The notes beneath the pieces were generated by a model that saw only the letters and a program-made list of their open reading frames with translations, did no database searches and was not told the origin of the DNA. DNA of 64,000 nucleotides from Eonycteris spelaea (lineage: Eukaryota > Chordata > Mammalia > Chiroptera > Pteropodidae), in contig PUFA01000086.1 in assembly GCA_003508835.1 (NCBI GenBank), forward strand, positions 186,001-250,000. The letters are read 5' to 3'. Position 1 is the first letter of the stretch; the number at the start of each line of letters is the position of its first letter. A program made the translations under genes and the position numbers. Positions 41,861-55,304 of this stretch are shown piece after piece.

Positions 41861-43484
41861 AGTATGGTGAGTTTAGGGCTCTACAAGTGGTATCTTATGG
41901 CTAGAACAAAAAGTATGCAGGATGACTGATGAGAGCTAATGTTTAATGTGGCCATGATGTTGGAAAAAAAAGAAGTTAAAGGTTAGCCTGATGAACAATA
42001 TGAGTAGGTGAATGAGAAACAATAGGAAAATCAAAAAGATCATAATACAATGATGTTTATGATATCATTGTGACCCTTGCTATAGTTGTTTATCAAAGGG
42101 ATTTAGATATAAACCATGATTATCTTTGAGCAACTGAGAGACAGTAAATTAATAATAATTTATCCATTTAATCTTTGTACTAGGTTCCCAGAGTATAAAT
42201 ATATCAACTAATAACATTTTTAATAAATACTGCATTTATAATAATTAAGGCGAATTTTCTGGGCCTTGTTATAGATACTCCATGCATGAACTAATTCATT
42301 ATTATCTAGAATTGAAAATGTGATTTCACATTTCTATTTCACAGTTGTTTTTTGCTTTACAACTATGGTGATCGCATGACTGTTCATCTAAAATGGGCCA
42401 TTTTTGAGAGTAAAGAAGTATTATGAATAATTATACAAGGCCAAGAGGCATAAATATCAATTATACTGGGCAAACTAAATGCTAAGAGTCTTATTTAAAA
42501 TGTGCATTTTATTTTAAAGTTGTAATTAAGTGATTACAATTATTTAAAATTTAAAATAATGATTGATATGAATAATTTTTCCTCTTTTAATTGACATGTT
42601 TTAAAACTTTTATATTCTAAAGTTGGTGAACTACTCCATTTTGTCTTTTGAGTTTCACCTTTACATTTTTATTTGTCAGTACAGTGAATAAATCACTGGC
42701 AGAAACAAATGAAATGAAAAAAAAATCCCAAACAAATGAAATTGAAAAGTGGTTTAATGTGCATATAGTTTTTTAAAGCAGAATTAATTCTTCTTCAAAG
42801 TCTAAGAGAAGATACTTCATTTTATTTTTCCTTAGCTTTCGATACAGAAATTGGGAATGAGTCCAATAAAAACTTTCAGGGCCAATGAAAAATGAAGCAT
42901 TATTAAAATAAGAAAAAGAGAAGAGGGTGGAAAGCTTACTACAGAAGAGAACTGCCAGATCGTAGCATTTCAATGGACCCCTATACAAAGCCACAATATT
43001 AAGCTATTATTCAAGCAGGTGACACATTATTATTCTTAAAGATTGATATCTTTGCTTATTATCCTCTTGACTGCATGCAAAACACAAAATTTTAATCTAA
43101 TAATGTAGAAACTTTTATTAATAATATAAGGTATTATTAAAAATAAAAAAAGTATGGCCTATTTTAACAAATTTTTGTTTCTATAATTGATGGACTATTT
43201 CACTGTAACCAGGTTATACTAGGACACCTGACTTTGATAATAAAGGAAAATAATGAATTCCAGGTTTCAAATGAGGCAGGTTTGAAACAGTGCTTTGTCA
43301 AGGTTTTCTAATTCCCACCGAGTGAAGCACCACAGGGCTCCAGGTAGATAGACAGTAGACAATGAATGCATATTTTTGAGTTTTATATCGTCTTATGCTA
43401 AAAAAAAGATGTAGTTGATGCACAAAGATGAATCTCATGCATGACCATTATAAACAAATGGTAAAAGAAATATTTTTTTGTTAA

Positions 43485-43870
43485 ATGACTCCCATGCCCT
43501 TACTGAATAAAATCCAAAGAAACTGGTCTAGCTCCATACCTTATTATCCTGTTAACTGCTCCTACCTGCTACATCATGCCTCCAACTATTTACTTCTGCT
43601 CTTCTTTATGTTCGAACATCTTTCCCACTTTTATTCATTGGCCAAACCTTCTAAAACAGCAAAATTTAGCGTGGGGAAACTGCCAGAAATCTTCCTTGAG
43701 TCCCCAGATTAATTTAAATGTGCCTGTTCTGAGCTTCACCAGCACTTGTTATATTTCCCTCTGTTAGCAGTTGATATGTTATATTTGATTTATCAGCTTA
43801 TATGACTCTTTCCCATTCTAGGCTACAAATTGTATAATGACAAAGGAACACTAAATAAATACAGGATCTG
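43485..43870 (+). mobile_element. L2-like 3' fragment
   Basis: Words such as TCCTTGAGTCCCCAGATT, GCACTTGTTATATTTCCC and ATTTGATTTATCAGCTTATA are arranged as in an L2-type 3' region. Family assignment is tentative. Confidence 0.4.
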
Positions 43871-43997
43871 GTATGTATAATATAATTGGTGCTAACAAAA
43901 TATGCCCTAATTTGCAGTAAAATTAAGTGAATGTCTATATGTTGTTTACAGTTTCATTGACAGATAGTCAATCCAGACAACATATTATTTCTAAGCA

Positions 43998-44225
43998 ACT
44001 GCATTTTGGTGAAGTGAAAAGAGCACAGCTTTAGTTTAGATGAAAACCTACATTTAAATCTGAGTTTTGCTGCTTATTAATAATGCAACTCTGAGCCAAT
44101 CACTTACCCTCTCTGAGCTTCAGTTTTCACATTGTGCTAATTAGCATACTACTAAGGTTATGACTACAATTTAATGAAAAAATATACATAAAACACCTTG
44201 TACAATATATATTTTCAGTAAGCTT
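43998..44225 (+). mobile_element. MIR SINE
   Basis: GTGAAAAGAGCACAGCTTTA, AAATCTGAGTTTTGCTGC, CCTCTCTGAGCTTCAGTTTT and CATAAAACACCTTGTACAAT reproduce the MIR consensus in order over most of its length. Confidence 0.7.
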
Positions 44226-44874
44226 CCTTCCTTTGTTCCTTTTTCTTTCCACTTTTAAATTAAAAAAAATCCATAAGTTTAATTTAAAGAAAAGCTTTTC
44301 TGTAGTTTTTTTAAAAAAATGAAATGTAACTTTTATTGAGATAGATGAGAACTGATTTGCTACAATATTTGCTTTCAATAATTTAATTTTTCAAACAAGG
44401 CAAAGAAAGACATAAATATTTGATTACAAAGTTTCTACAATTTATAAAACTTTGGTTTGAATTAGTTCCTGATTTATTTGACTATACTTATATGTCTTTT
44501 TTTTTAATGAGCCCATTTGCAGCATGGCTTTGGCTCTTAAATTATTCCTTTATTTGAACCCCACCATTTGATTAGTGCATGACTAATTTACTGCATACAT
44601 CAAATGCTTGCTGAAATAGTGGAATGACAGCTCTTTTTACAAAATCTCAGTGATTGATTGTGGCTGGATATCTTTCATCTTCACAGAAGTTTTTGGAAAG
44701 TTTCCATTTACCACCAGCAACCAGGTTCAGTTGTGACCATTTGAAAAACATATCTGAGTTATTTGCAAGAAGTGAAAGCCAAAAGTGGAAATGAAAAATA
44801 TTCCCATGATCTATAGCTGTTTTTTTTTTGTATATGTAGATATGAAAAAGTTATATGATACACACTCAACTTGC

Positions 44875-45035
44875 TGTGTCCTTTCTAATGTCCTTTTACT
44901 CTGAATGCTCTTCTCCATCCCTCATCACTACTTGATAAATTCCTACTCTTCCTTCAGTTCCAAGCTCAAATCTTATCTTCTCAATGAAGTCTATCAGAAT
45001 TAATTGACAGATAATGCACATTTCCATAATACTTA
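44875..45035 (+). mobile_element. L2 fragment
   Basis: GAATGCTCTTCTCCATCCC and TCCTTCAGTTCCAAGCTCAA match a highly recurrent L2 segment. Confidence 0.55.
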
Positions 45036-45658
45036 AAAAATTATTATTATTAAAAAAATTATAATGCTAATTGAATTATCCTGGCTTTGAAATTTTCCCC
45101 CCAGCTTTGGAAAATTTTCCCAACTTTGAAATATTTTCCAGTCAAGGATCATCTTTCAAAATAAAAAAAAAAAAGAGACATATAAAAAATTTCTGGACAA
45201 GCAAGATATTTTTCTTTCCCTTTTTATGTTAAAAGACAATGACATTTAAAAATAATATTATTAAAATAAAATTATAAATCCACACTTCTTTAAATATATT
45301 TATTAGTTAAGCTTTTGTAGATAAAATTCCTTTTAGTGAAAAATGAAATGTTAGAAGATGTAAAAAGAATAGAATTCAGAATTATATACATTAGATTAGA
45401 GCATTTATTACATATAAAATATTCTGTATTTATTACATGTAAAAATATTCAATATTCAGAATCACATGTAATGTAAAAGTTTATTTTAAAGAAAAGCAAT
45501 GCTGTATTAAAACTGTTGCACTTTACTTTTTTAGTGGAAAATTGACTACTTGCTGTCCAAATTAATTTTAATTTTTATGACATTAAAGTACCTACAATAG
45601 CCTCTACAGTTTTCTTTGATTTGCAGTTATAAACACAAGGAAATAATAAATTAGTTTA

Positions 45659-45835
<177 letters not shown>

Positions 45836-46554
45836 CTATATCTATTTCCCTTCATTAACTGAGAGATAATATCACAATTTCATTAGTAAATTAAGTTTCA
45901 AAATTATGCAGTCTAGGGAAAGCAGATGCAAATGTGCTATGTAATTAATTTGTTTATAAGTAAAAGGATGGAAAATGTGTCTTGTTTGGATGATTTTTCC
46001 AAATATATTTTATTAAGAAAGCTCTTTAATTATTTAAAACTTCATCACATGAAAAAAGGTATTAGGTGTGAAGAGAGCAAATTTTGAATTCTAAAATTGT
46101 ATTTTAATGGTGCATAAATCTTAATTATAGCCTGCATGGTTTCTCAGAATATCTTGCAATAAACAATGACTATTAATTTTTACCAAATATCAAGATGTTT
46201 GGAAATTAAAATGAGCATATTCTGTTCTAGTGGGCAAATATTTTTCTCAAGTATCAAACTAACTACATCAACTATATTAAATAAAAATATTTAAAAATAT
46301 TACATAATACATATACATTTGATGATATGTTTAATGTCTAAAGACGATATTTCTTAAATGCAAGCATTTTAGTGAGTAGAAATATATTTGTTACAGAAAT
46401 TTCCTTCAATTGTATCATTATTCTTTGTATACTGCAACATTATTTTTCCCAAAGTGAAGAAAAATAGACATCAAATTATATAACTGTAGAATAAATGCAT
46501 TTGGTCAAACAATTACCACAAGAATAAAACAGCATGGCTTCCAATCATTAAAGC

Positions 46555-46725
46555 TTACTCTGTGTAAATGCTTTATATAAGTAATTATCAATAACTCTGT
46601 AAATCATTCCCATTTTAAAGAGGAGGATTAGAGAGTTTTGATATATAACATAATGTGTTCAAGGTCAGAGACAAAGTAACACAGAGTTTGCGTTCAAATC
46701 TAGTTTGCCAGAAGCCAAATATATC
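46555..46725 (-). mobile_element. MIR SINE, reverse orientation
   Basis: TCATTCCCATTTTAAAGAGG, GTTCAAGGTCAGAGACAAAG and TTTGCGTTCAAATCTAG follow the complement of MIR. Confidence 0.6.
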
Positions 46726-47900
46726 CCAAAATAAGTTAATTGGTATTACTCCTTGCTTCGACCCTGAGACCAAAAATAAATTATGTGGGTTAATGTGAGG
46801 GGGCAGGGTTGGGAGGTAAAAAAAAATTACACCGATAAAATAGACTTGAAAATCCAGGAATAGTCAAAATTGCACATGAAAATTTAACATATGATAAAGG
46901 AGTCATCTCAAGACATTAGGGGAAAATCAATTTTTGAATTGAAGCATTTACCTAATAGGAGATGCAGAAAATAATAAAATTGCATCCATTCTTCATACAA
47001 TACTAGAGTAAACTCCAAATGGAGAAGATATTCATGCACAATAAACAATAAAACAATATAAGTGCTTGTTATAGATGAAAACACAAATAAATTCTACTCT
47101 AATGTGAGAGAAGGCATATCTTTCCTAACTATGGGTCAAAATCAAGAAGCAATAAATAAGAGATAAATTTGATGACATTACAAAATTACAAGGCAAGATG
47201 CAATAAACAAACTAAAACCACAGTGATAAACTTGGGGAAATAGTTGCAATTTTCATTAGAGACAAATCCCTAATCGTATCCCTAATATATGTAGATTTAC
47301 GAATTAAAAAAGAAAAAGATCAACTAAACATTAAAAACAAAAGGTTTGAGTAGAAAATGAACAGATAGTACACAGAAAGAGAAAGGCAAATGACCCTTGA
47401 GCATATACCAAGATGTTCATCTTTATATATAAGAATAGTAAATTCAAATTAAAACCACACTGAAATTCCATCCCTTACTGTTAGATTAGCAATGGTCCCA
47501 GGTAGATACCATACTCTATTGGTGAGTCCATGAGAAAACAGGAACTTTCAAACATTTCTGGTGTTATTAAATTATTGTTATAAAACCTCTGATGGAGAAT
47601 TTAGTATAATCTATAGTATTGGGAGATTCTGGGAAGTGTAGGAAGGCCAGGAATGTATCTCTCTACCTACATAGAAATTCCATTGGTAGAACATGCCTGA
47701 TACAAATATTTTGGAATTCTGGAGTGTACTGAAGTCTTGTAACTTCCAGGAGAAGGGTTAGACAGTAAATTGTGACAAATTTCTGTCAATTACAGCTCTC
47801 AGAACAGAAGTTACCCATTCCCCTCCCCTCAGCCCCATTCACAGGAAGCTGTTTGTTTACATGTCCCTGTCCCCAAAGCAGTTTACTGTGGAGAGCAGAC

Positions 47901-47956
47901 TGTAAGCTGACAAAGGTCCTTGCAGTCTGTGAGGGCAACCAAGGGTTGCCTTGCCT
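47901..47956 (+). repeat. Block shared with the 3' tail of the 5S SINEs
   Basis: TGTAAGCTGACAAAGGTCCT, then TGCAGTCTGTGAGGGCAACC and AAGGGTTGCCTTGCCT match the tails at about 10953-11012 and 35310-35369. Here there is no 5S head, no A-rich end after it and no obvious target duplication; it sits within the L1 5'-UTR-like region. Confidence 0.75.
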
Positions 47957-48489
47957 CCCCAAATTCCTCCTGAGAACAAGATGGTACAAATGTAGCTGCA
48001 GGCAGATAAAAAAGTTGAAGGTCATGATAAAATGTGGCTCGGGAGAAGTAGAAGAAATAGTGTTGCTATGCCTAAGGGAAATTGCTTATGCCAGCAATAG
48101 TATGTTCTTGTAAAAAAGCAGAGTAAAAATAAAACTGCACCACTGCTCCACCATCATGGACAGTGGACCTCCTGATCCCAGTGTTCTGTCTTCTTTCTTT
48201 TCTTAATCTCCCACCATTCTCACTCAGGTATATTTTCTAGAGCCTTGCTGGATGCAGCAGGATTTACCATTTGCTGGATGTGGCAGTTTGCATACTGCTT
48301 GTGGGAATCAGGGTGGGGAAAAAGGATCCTGACCTCCAAATGCTAGAGATCTGTACTCTGATGAGTCCTTGTTGCTTCCACTCACAGAGGTGAAGGAAAC
48401 CGTTGCTATCACACCTGGTATCTCCCTTTATTATTGCAAGCCCCTTCCCCTCAGCTAAAGTAAATTCCAAGGGATTTAAAGGGCCAGCA

Positions 48490-48573
48490 TCCTTTTTTTC
48501 ACTCTTTCTCTTTTTTCTTTTTCTTTTCTTTTTTTCTTTTTTCTTTTCTTTTTTTTTTTTTTTTTTTTTTTTT
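48490..48573. repeat. T-rich (TTTTC)n tract ending in a run of T
   Basis: Pyrimidine-only sequence inside the L1 5'-UTR-like region, ending with about 25 T. The open frame over it, with repeated F and L, is an artefact. Confidence 0.9.
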
Positions 48574-51500
48574 CATTTTGGAAGCCAGGCTTTAAAACTA
48601 GAACATTCAAAAGCAACTATATGTGGGGGAGGTGGTGGATTAGAAAGTCACTGGACATGCCTGGGGAAAAGCACAGACTCAAAATTTTTGAGAAGATTTT
48701 AAGTTTACATCTGTAACCTTTTAAAGTTTACAACAATAAAATAAACAAAAATAAGAACATTAAATACAAATACCTGGAAAAGTGGGGAATTTGATTTTCA
48801 GACTTACCATGTAATTAGGTTCAAAGTGCCATTTTTAACAACAAAGAAAAACCCCACAAAGTGTACAAATAAACAGAAAAGTATGGTGCATTCAAAGAAA
48901 AACAAAATAAATCAACAGAAACTGCTCCTGAAACACTTATTGGATGAACTACTAGATAAAGACTTTAAAACACTCTCTTAATATGCTCAAAGAACTTAAG
49001 AAGACATAGAGAAAGTCAATATAATTATTTATGAACAAAGTAGAAATATCAATAAAAGGAAAAAACCTAAAAAGAAACTATAAAGAAATTCTAAAGCAAA
49101 AAGGTATAATAATTGAAATGAAAAATTAACTAGAGATGTTCAAAGGCAGAGTTGAGTTGAGCTAGCAAAAGAAAGAATCAATGAACTCAAATATAGGGCA
49201 ATGGCAATTACTGAGTCTGGGCAATAGAAAGAAAAAAGATTGGACAGAGGTGAACAGTGCCTAATGGACCTGTGGGACTATCAAGCAGACTAACATACAT
49301 GTTGTTGGAGTACCAGAAGAAGAGAAAGGGGCAGAGAGAATATTTGAAAACTAATGGCTGAAACTTTCTAAGTCTGATGAAATATATAAATATAAACATC
49401 CAGTCAATTATACATGTAAGATGAATTTAAAGAGACTCACTCCAAGACACATTATAATCAAACTCAAAAGAGAAAGACAAAAAGAGAATCCAGAAAGTAG
49501 CTAGAGAGAAGGGACTCATCACACACCAAAAAATCTTAAATAAGATTATCAACATATTACTTATTAGAAACTTTGAAGCTCAAAGGCGGTGAGCCAATAT
49601 ATTCAAAGCACTAAAACAAATAAGCACCTGTCAAAAAATTGTCCTATATTTGTAGAATTCTCCTTTAAAAGTGCCAGAGAAATTAAGGCATTCTCAGATA
49701 AAAGCTGAGGAAGTTTATTACTACTAGACCGACCCTACAAGAAATGCTCAAGGGAGTACTACTGCAGGTTGAAATGAAAGGAACTTGAAGCAGAGGAAGA
49801 ATAAAGATCTCAGTGAAGATAAATACAGGGGCAATGATAAAAGCTAATATTATAGTAACGATAGTTTGTATCTCCACTTTGTGTTTTCTATATAATTCAA
49901 GATACGGATGCATTTAAAAGAATAATTAGTGTATGTTTTTAGGCACACAATGTATAAACATGTAACTTTTTGACTTCAACAACTGAAAAGGTGGGAATTG
50001 AGCTGTAAAGGAGCGAAGTTTTCTGGTCAAGCTGGTATAATAAATTCAAGTTAGAGTGCTATAACTTTAGGATGTTAAATGTAATCTTCATGGTAAAGAC
50101 AAAGAAAAATAGTTATAGAATATACACAAAAAAAGAAAGGAGTTTGAACATTTCACTACAAAAATTAATAAAACGGAAAACAGTAATGTGGAAATGAAGA
50201 TAAAAATTAATAAGACATGGAAACAAAAAGCCAAATAAAGAAGTCCCTCCTTATCAGTAATTATTTTAAATGTTAATGAATTAAATGCTCCAAAGTAAAG
50301 ATTGGAGGATTAAAAAAAAAAAAAAGGGGATCCATCTATATTATCTACAAGAAACTCACTTTACATGCAAAAAACACAATGGATTGAAAGTGAAAGGCTG
50401 ATATGTATGCTACAGTATGATTGATGACATTGAAGACAACATGCTAAGTAAGACAAACCAGTCTTAAGAAGACAAATGCTACATGAGGAATGGCTATATG
50501 AGGTATTTAAGTATTCATAATTGTTGAGGCAGAAAGTAGAATGGTGGTTACCAGGGATTGTAGGGAAGGGGAAAATAAATTATTTTTTAATGAGTATAAG
50601 GTTTCAGTTTTACAAGATGAAAAGAGTTTTGAACACAACATTATAAATATATTTAACACCACCGAACTGTATACTTAAAAATGGTTAAGATGCTAAATTT
50701 TATGTTATGTGTATTTTACTGCAATAAAAATAAGTGGTAAAATCATATTAGTATTTACTTTTTGACCTGCAAATTCTACTTTTAGGAAACTTTTGAATTA
50801 TATAATATAAATAACCACCTATACCTCAATAGTGGTCTGGTTAAATAAATGGTGATATGTCAAGTGGATGTAATTCAAATGTAAAAATAAACGATGAATA
50901 TCTTTACCTATAGAGTTATCTTTAAATATATTAAACGAGAAATTGATTTGGTAAAAGTACATATAGCAATGTTAACCTTGAATGTGAACATATATATGTA
51001 AAGAGAAATCATAACATTAAAAAATTATTACATATGAGCAAGAGGGAATAAGTTGAGGGAATAGACATTAAAGACAGATTTAATTAACTATACTACTGTA
51101 TTTTATTTTGGAGCCATAGAAATATTATATACTATTATAATACACTAACATTAAGGACATCTCAGAAATAAAAAAAGTGAAATATAGCACATCAATCTAA
51201 ATATTCAGTTGTTGACACAGACTCAAACAGAAAAGAACTGTCCTAGATAATTTAAAAGATAGGAACTTGGGGTTACATCCTTAGTAAAATATAGCCTAAT
51301 AACAAAAGAAATTACTAAAAAAAAAAAACTGTCTAAAATAATCATATTGTTAGTATTATTACTCTAAGATAGTTATGGAAGTGTTTTGCAGTAAATGAGC
51401 AATTACATTGTATCCTAATTCTGTCATTCTCAGTGTTGAAAACTGGATTCTTGTCATAGAAAACTGAATTGCCATAGAAACTTATGGAAATTTGGGGCTA

Positions 51501-52499
51501 TTCTCCAAGTTTTGACATTGTAGACATACAGGAATTTATGTTCAGTCTCAATCAAATGTTACTGATGAATACACCTACAATTTCCTTTGGTAGAAGAAAA
51601 GCAATTATAATATACCTCCAGTTGATTTTCAATGAAAATCTTTGAGTGACCTCTGAACATTGAATACCTCACAAAAGCTATTATAAATGAAGTATAAAAT
51701 GTCAAAGAAGTACATGCCTAAGCATAAGAACACTAGAGATTCACTTAAATTCTCATTTTAAAAAATTCGATATTCATTCCATTTAATGAAACTACACATA
51801 ATTCATCTAAAAAATGTTGCTTCTACCAAAACACCGCCAAAGCTCTGGGTTTTCTTCATCAAGTTCTTGCCTTGACTTTTACTTTTGGAGTTAAAAATAT
51901 TACAATTCTACTTCCTGGATAGTCAATTCATCTACTACATCTTTTATATAACTAAAATGTTGTCAATAATCTTAACTATGTTTTCCTCTTGCTTTAAAAA
52001 CAATTTATTTTTGTAACAAATTATCCCTAGGTTCAAATCTATATGATAGATACTACCTCTAATTTCTTGTTATGTTCTCCTATTAGTTAAAAGTTTATCA
52101 TTTTTTCCTTTAAGCTATTATATTTTCTCTGTGTATCTTTGATAATTCTAATTGAAAACAGTAAGCTCTCTTTGTCCCAATTCCACATCTTTTCATATCA
52201 CCTAAGGTCTAAGTCCATTGCCTTTGTAAACTTCTGTTTAAGCTCTTTCTGATGAAAAATAAACTTCCTCTTTTTTTTATCCAAAATATTGACAAATCTA
52301 TAACTCACCCTCCCCCCCTTGAAAAAAATCTCAAATTATCTTTTAATTGTCTCAAAAAATTAAACTATTAGTAGCCAATTTTTGAACTTAGGAAAATTCT
52401 ACAAAGACATGCCTGGGTTGTTTTTCTCATGCATTTTCATGGCAATACTTCTAAGTTTGTACTTCTTGGTCTAGATGCATCAGAAAGAACAAAACCCTA

Positions 52500-52610
52500 C
52501 CCCAGATTTTCTGAATGAGAATATCTAAAAAGGAAGGTCTGGAATGTGCACTTCGAATGATCTCAGGTGATTCTCATGCCCTCTAAAGTTCAAAAACCAC
52601 CACTGTTGGG
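52500..52610 (+). mobile_element. MER5A-like hAT fragment
   Basis: ATCTCAGGTGATTCTCATGC and AAAGTTCAAAAACCACCACTG match the 3' end of MER5A. Confidence 0.5.
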
Positions 52611-53869
52611 CAGATAAAATGTTCATATCTGTAATTTAAATATAAAAGAACTACAAAAGCCAGAAACTGAATTTTTCCTCATAGTACCACTGTTTTTCTG
52701 ATGAGGCAGGTTCAAATCTCCCAGTTCCTCGCTTACAATTTTCCATACATTGTCCAAGTGATTCTTTCTTGCCTATATCATTGTCATTCACTCCTACATG
52801 TTCCTTTTGTATGATTCTACTTTCTTCTTATTCAGAGCCTTATTTTTCATTCTTTTACCACTGTGATGGCTTCCTAAATCTTCTGACATTCCATTTATTT
52901 ATCATCACTGAAGTAACTTTCTAAAATTCTACTTAATCTCTCAATTATGTAGATAAAATTTCACCTATTGTTTACTGTAGTCATTCCCAAAGTGGGATTA
53001 AGAAAAAAACATCAATTTCTGTTTTTTTTTAATGGTACAATTTATATACAATAAAATGGACAGATAAGCTTCAATGTTTTTGAGCAATATACCCATGTAA
53101 CTACCACCTCTATTAAAACAAATTTTGTATTTATTTCATACAAAAATAAGCTTAATAAAAATTAATATTCAGTTGACACTTGCTGCTCTTGGAATGTTTG
53201 CGGGGACACAGGTGAAGAGTCTTAGAAGAGGTGTGCAATTACACAGTGTGGAAGGGTTGATGTGCACACTCCCCTGTCTGTCTGCTTCAGCATATTGACT
53301 GGATTTTGGTGTATAATTGGTCAGTTAAAGCGAGCTGTGTTTTGAAGTATTCATTTGTCCCTAAGCGAATACTCATATAAATGATAAATAGCTGGGAACT
53401 ATTCCCTCAAAGGGACCTGAGATAAAAGATAATACCAACGGTTCATGCAAAAGTGAACACCAAAAAAGGGGCAGGACACTAACTTCCCATGCTCTTAGTA
53501 CAAGGGCTTAATCAATGATATTCTTAGGTCAAATCATGAAGAGTCAAGGGAACCTGAAATAAGTCACAGTGACAATTTTTAAACAATTAATAAAGTTATT
53601 TGGAATGTGGATTTATAGTCAATATAATAAATAATAATCAGTGCTCTATGAAATTATTGAGTATTAAAAACAGCTAATAATAATAAAGCGCATATACTTT
53701 TTAAATATTAGAGGGTTTACTCAAACTTATTTTTCACTCATGGGATGAGGAATCAAGAACAGTTATATCTTCAATCTAAAATGTAACTATCTTACGCTAA
53801 CATATACACAAGTTATTTGAAGTACATCAGAAATGGTTACAGATTTTTTGTTTCCCATTGAGAAATGAT

Positions 53870-54265
53870 CTATTTTCCCTCTCCTTAAATCTGGGGTAGA
53901 GATGTGCTTGTTTTGACCAATAGATAGTAGTGTAAATGATGCTTTTCTAGTTCCAGGACCAGCATTAAGAAGACTGGCAGCGTTTACTTTATCCTCTTTG
54001 AAGCCAAAAATCAGTGCTGTCAAGAAGACTACCGAATGAGGCTAGGCCACACAGAGAGGAGGGGCAAGTGATCATGTTGGATGTCAATTCCTGGCTTGTT
54101 CCCAGCTGAGTGCAACCATTTGAGAACCTCAGCTACACCAAGTAAATAAAGCAGAACTGCTCAGTTGATCCCAATCAACCCAAGAAACATGAGAAGTAAT
54201 AAATTGGTGCTATTTTATGTCATTGTTTTGAACAGTTATTATATTGCAGTAGCACACTAAAACAC
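53870..54265 (+). mobile_element. Possible old LTR (MaLR/MLT-like)
   Basis: TTTTGACCAATAGATAGTAG, CTAGTTCCAGGACCAGCATT, GTAATAAATTGGTGCTATTT and TATATTGCAGTAGCACACTA recall a common mammalian LTR-type repeat with an AATAAA-like signal near its end. Assignment is tentative; no internal retroviral sequence adjoins it. Confidence 0.35.
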
Positions 54266-54898
54266 TACTCACTGTCTTTACAGTTTCCGTATGTTTCTAC
54301 AACTTATATTTTTCTCATGTTTTGGAAAATTTTGGCTTATTTCCATAGAGTCACTTGCCCCAAACTTTACTGTTTTTCCCACTGACTGTGACATGTTAAT
54401 GACTGAAGCAGTAGAGCAAGGCAAGGGTAGGGTAGGGATAATCTTTCCTACAATCCCCAGGCTCATAAACTTTTGGGCTGTTACTTGAGAAAGAAATTAA
54501 CTTCTACTGTATCTGATTTAAGTTACTGTAATGTTTTGGAGGCTCTTTGTAAAACCATTTTAGTTTATAACTTTACTAATATATACACTACTAATTTCAT
54601 TACAATAGATAACATAGTCATCTTTGAATTCAGTGTATGTTCACATTTTTAGGGAAATCTATTTTTGTGAGTTCCGTTTTTTGTGGCTTTTTATTCCACA
54701 CTATGTGACCCTTATGGGGAAAAGGACAAGGAGTTTAATGTGTTCAGAAATGAATAGTTTTCCAGAATGATTTTCAGGGGAAGCCATAAAAACATGAATA
54801 ATATTGACACTCAGTAAATATGACCTGTAAAATGGAAGAAACATCTTCCAACAATGTATGCCATAAAAACTAACTTCTCTCATGCCTAAAGGATAATG

Positions 54899-54947
<49 letters not shown>
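54899..54947. repeat. (TAA)n microsatellite
   Basis: About 15 perfect TAA/ATA units. Strings of I or Y in translated frames come from it. Confidence 0.97.
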
Positions 54948-55304
54948 TAATCCACAATACTCTACCTTATTACCTAGTAATAAGTTTCTGATAAAAGAAA
55001 AATAATCCCCAAAACCAAAAAGGAAAAAAAAAATAATTTCCAATTTGGTGGAGTTTAAAATTGGAATCAGAATTCTAGAGAATAGAAAGGAATGAGAAAA
55101 AGCACCTAGTAGACTCTGTGCAAGGTTACTTAATGTGTGAGAGATCAGAAAGTGGAAAAGGGCACAGTTATAAGCTGTGTGTATGTCTGTGTGTGTGTAA
55201 GCACACACTTCTATTCTTACCAGACTCTTAGACTTAAAAAAATGCTTTATTTTTCCTTCTAATAGTAATTAATGATATCAACTAACATCTGACCACTAAT
55301 TTTC

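Larger units (their letters stand above)
47620..50740 (+). mobile_element. L1 with 5' UTR, ORF1 remnant and 3' UTR but ORF2 deleted
   Basis: A 5'-UTR-like region (about 47620-48870) includes AGGAAGGCCAGGAATGTATC, GCAGCAGGATTTACCATTTG and a T/C-rich tract. A broken ORF1 starts near the ATG at 48883 and ends near 49796, with GACTCATCACACACC and TCAAAGCACTAAAACAAA-type words of the ORF1 C-terminal domain. An inter-ORF region follows, then the first part of ORF2 (CTACAAGAAACTCACTTTAC near 50345, the endonuclease start). Near 50400 the sequence jumps to 3' UTR (AGTAGAATGGTGGTTACCAG, CCGAACTGTATACTTAAAAA) and ends in an A-rich tail near 50735. Stops and deletions make it inactive. Confidence 0.65.
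46820..51010 (+). mobile_element. Old L1 (L1ME/L1M4-like) split by a younger L1
   Basis: The left arm (about 46820-47620) carries late ORF2 words (TTCAAATTAAAACCACACTG, TCCATGAGAAAACAGGAACT) and ends in sequence like AATTTAGTATAATCTATAG. The right arm (about 50745-51010) resumes where that would continue, with TTTTTGACCTGCAAATTCTA and AGTGGTCTGGTTAAATAAAT. The 3.1 kb between is another L1. The old element is heavily diverged with no long open frame. Confidence 0.55.

Noticed and set aside
48403..48702. A 99-codon frame rich in F, L and S
   Set aside because: It is produced by the T/C-rich tract of the L1 5'-UTR-like region.
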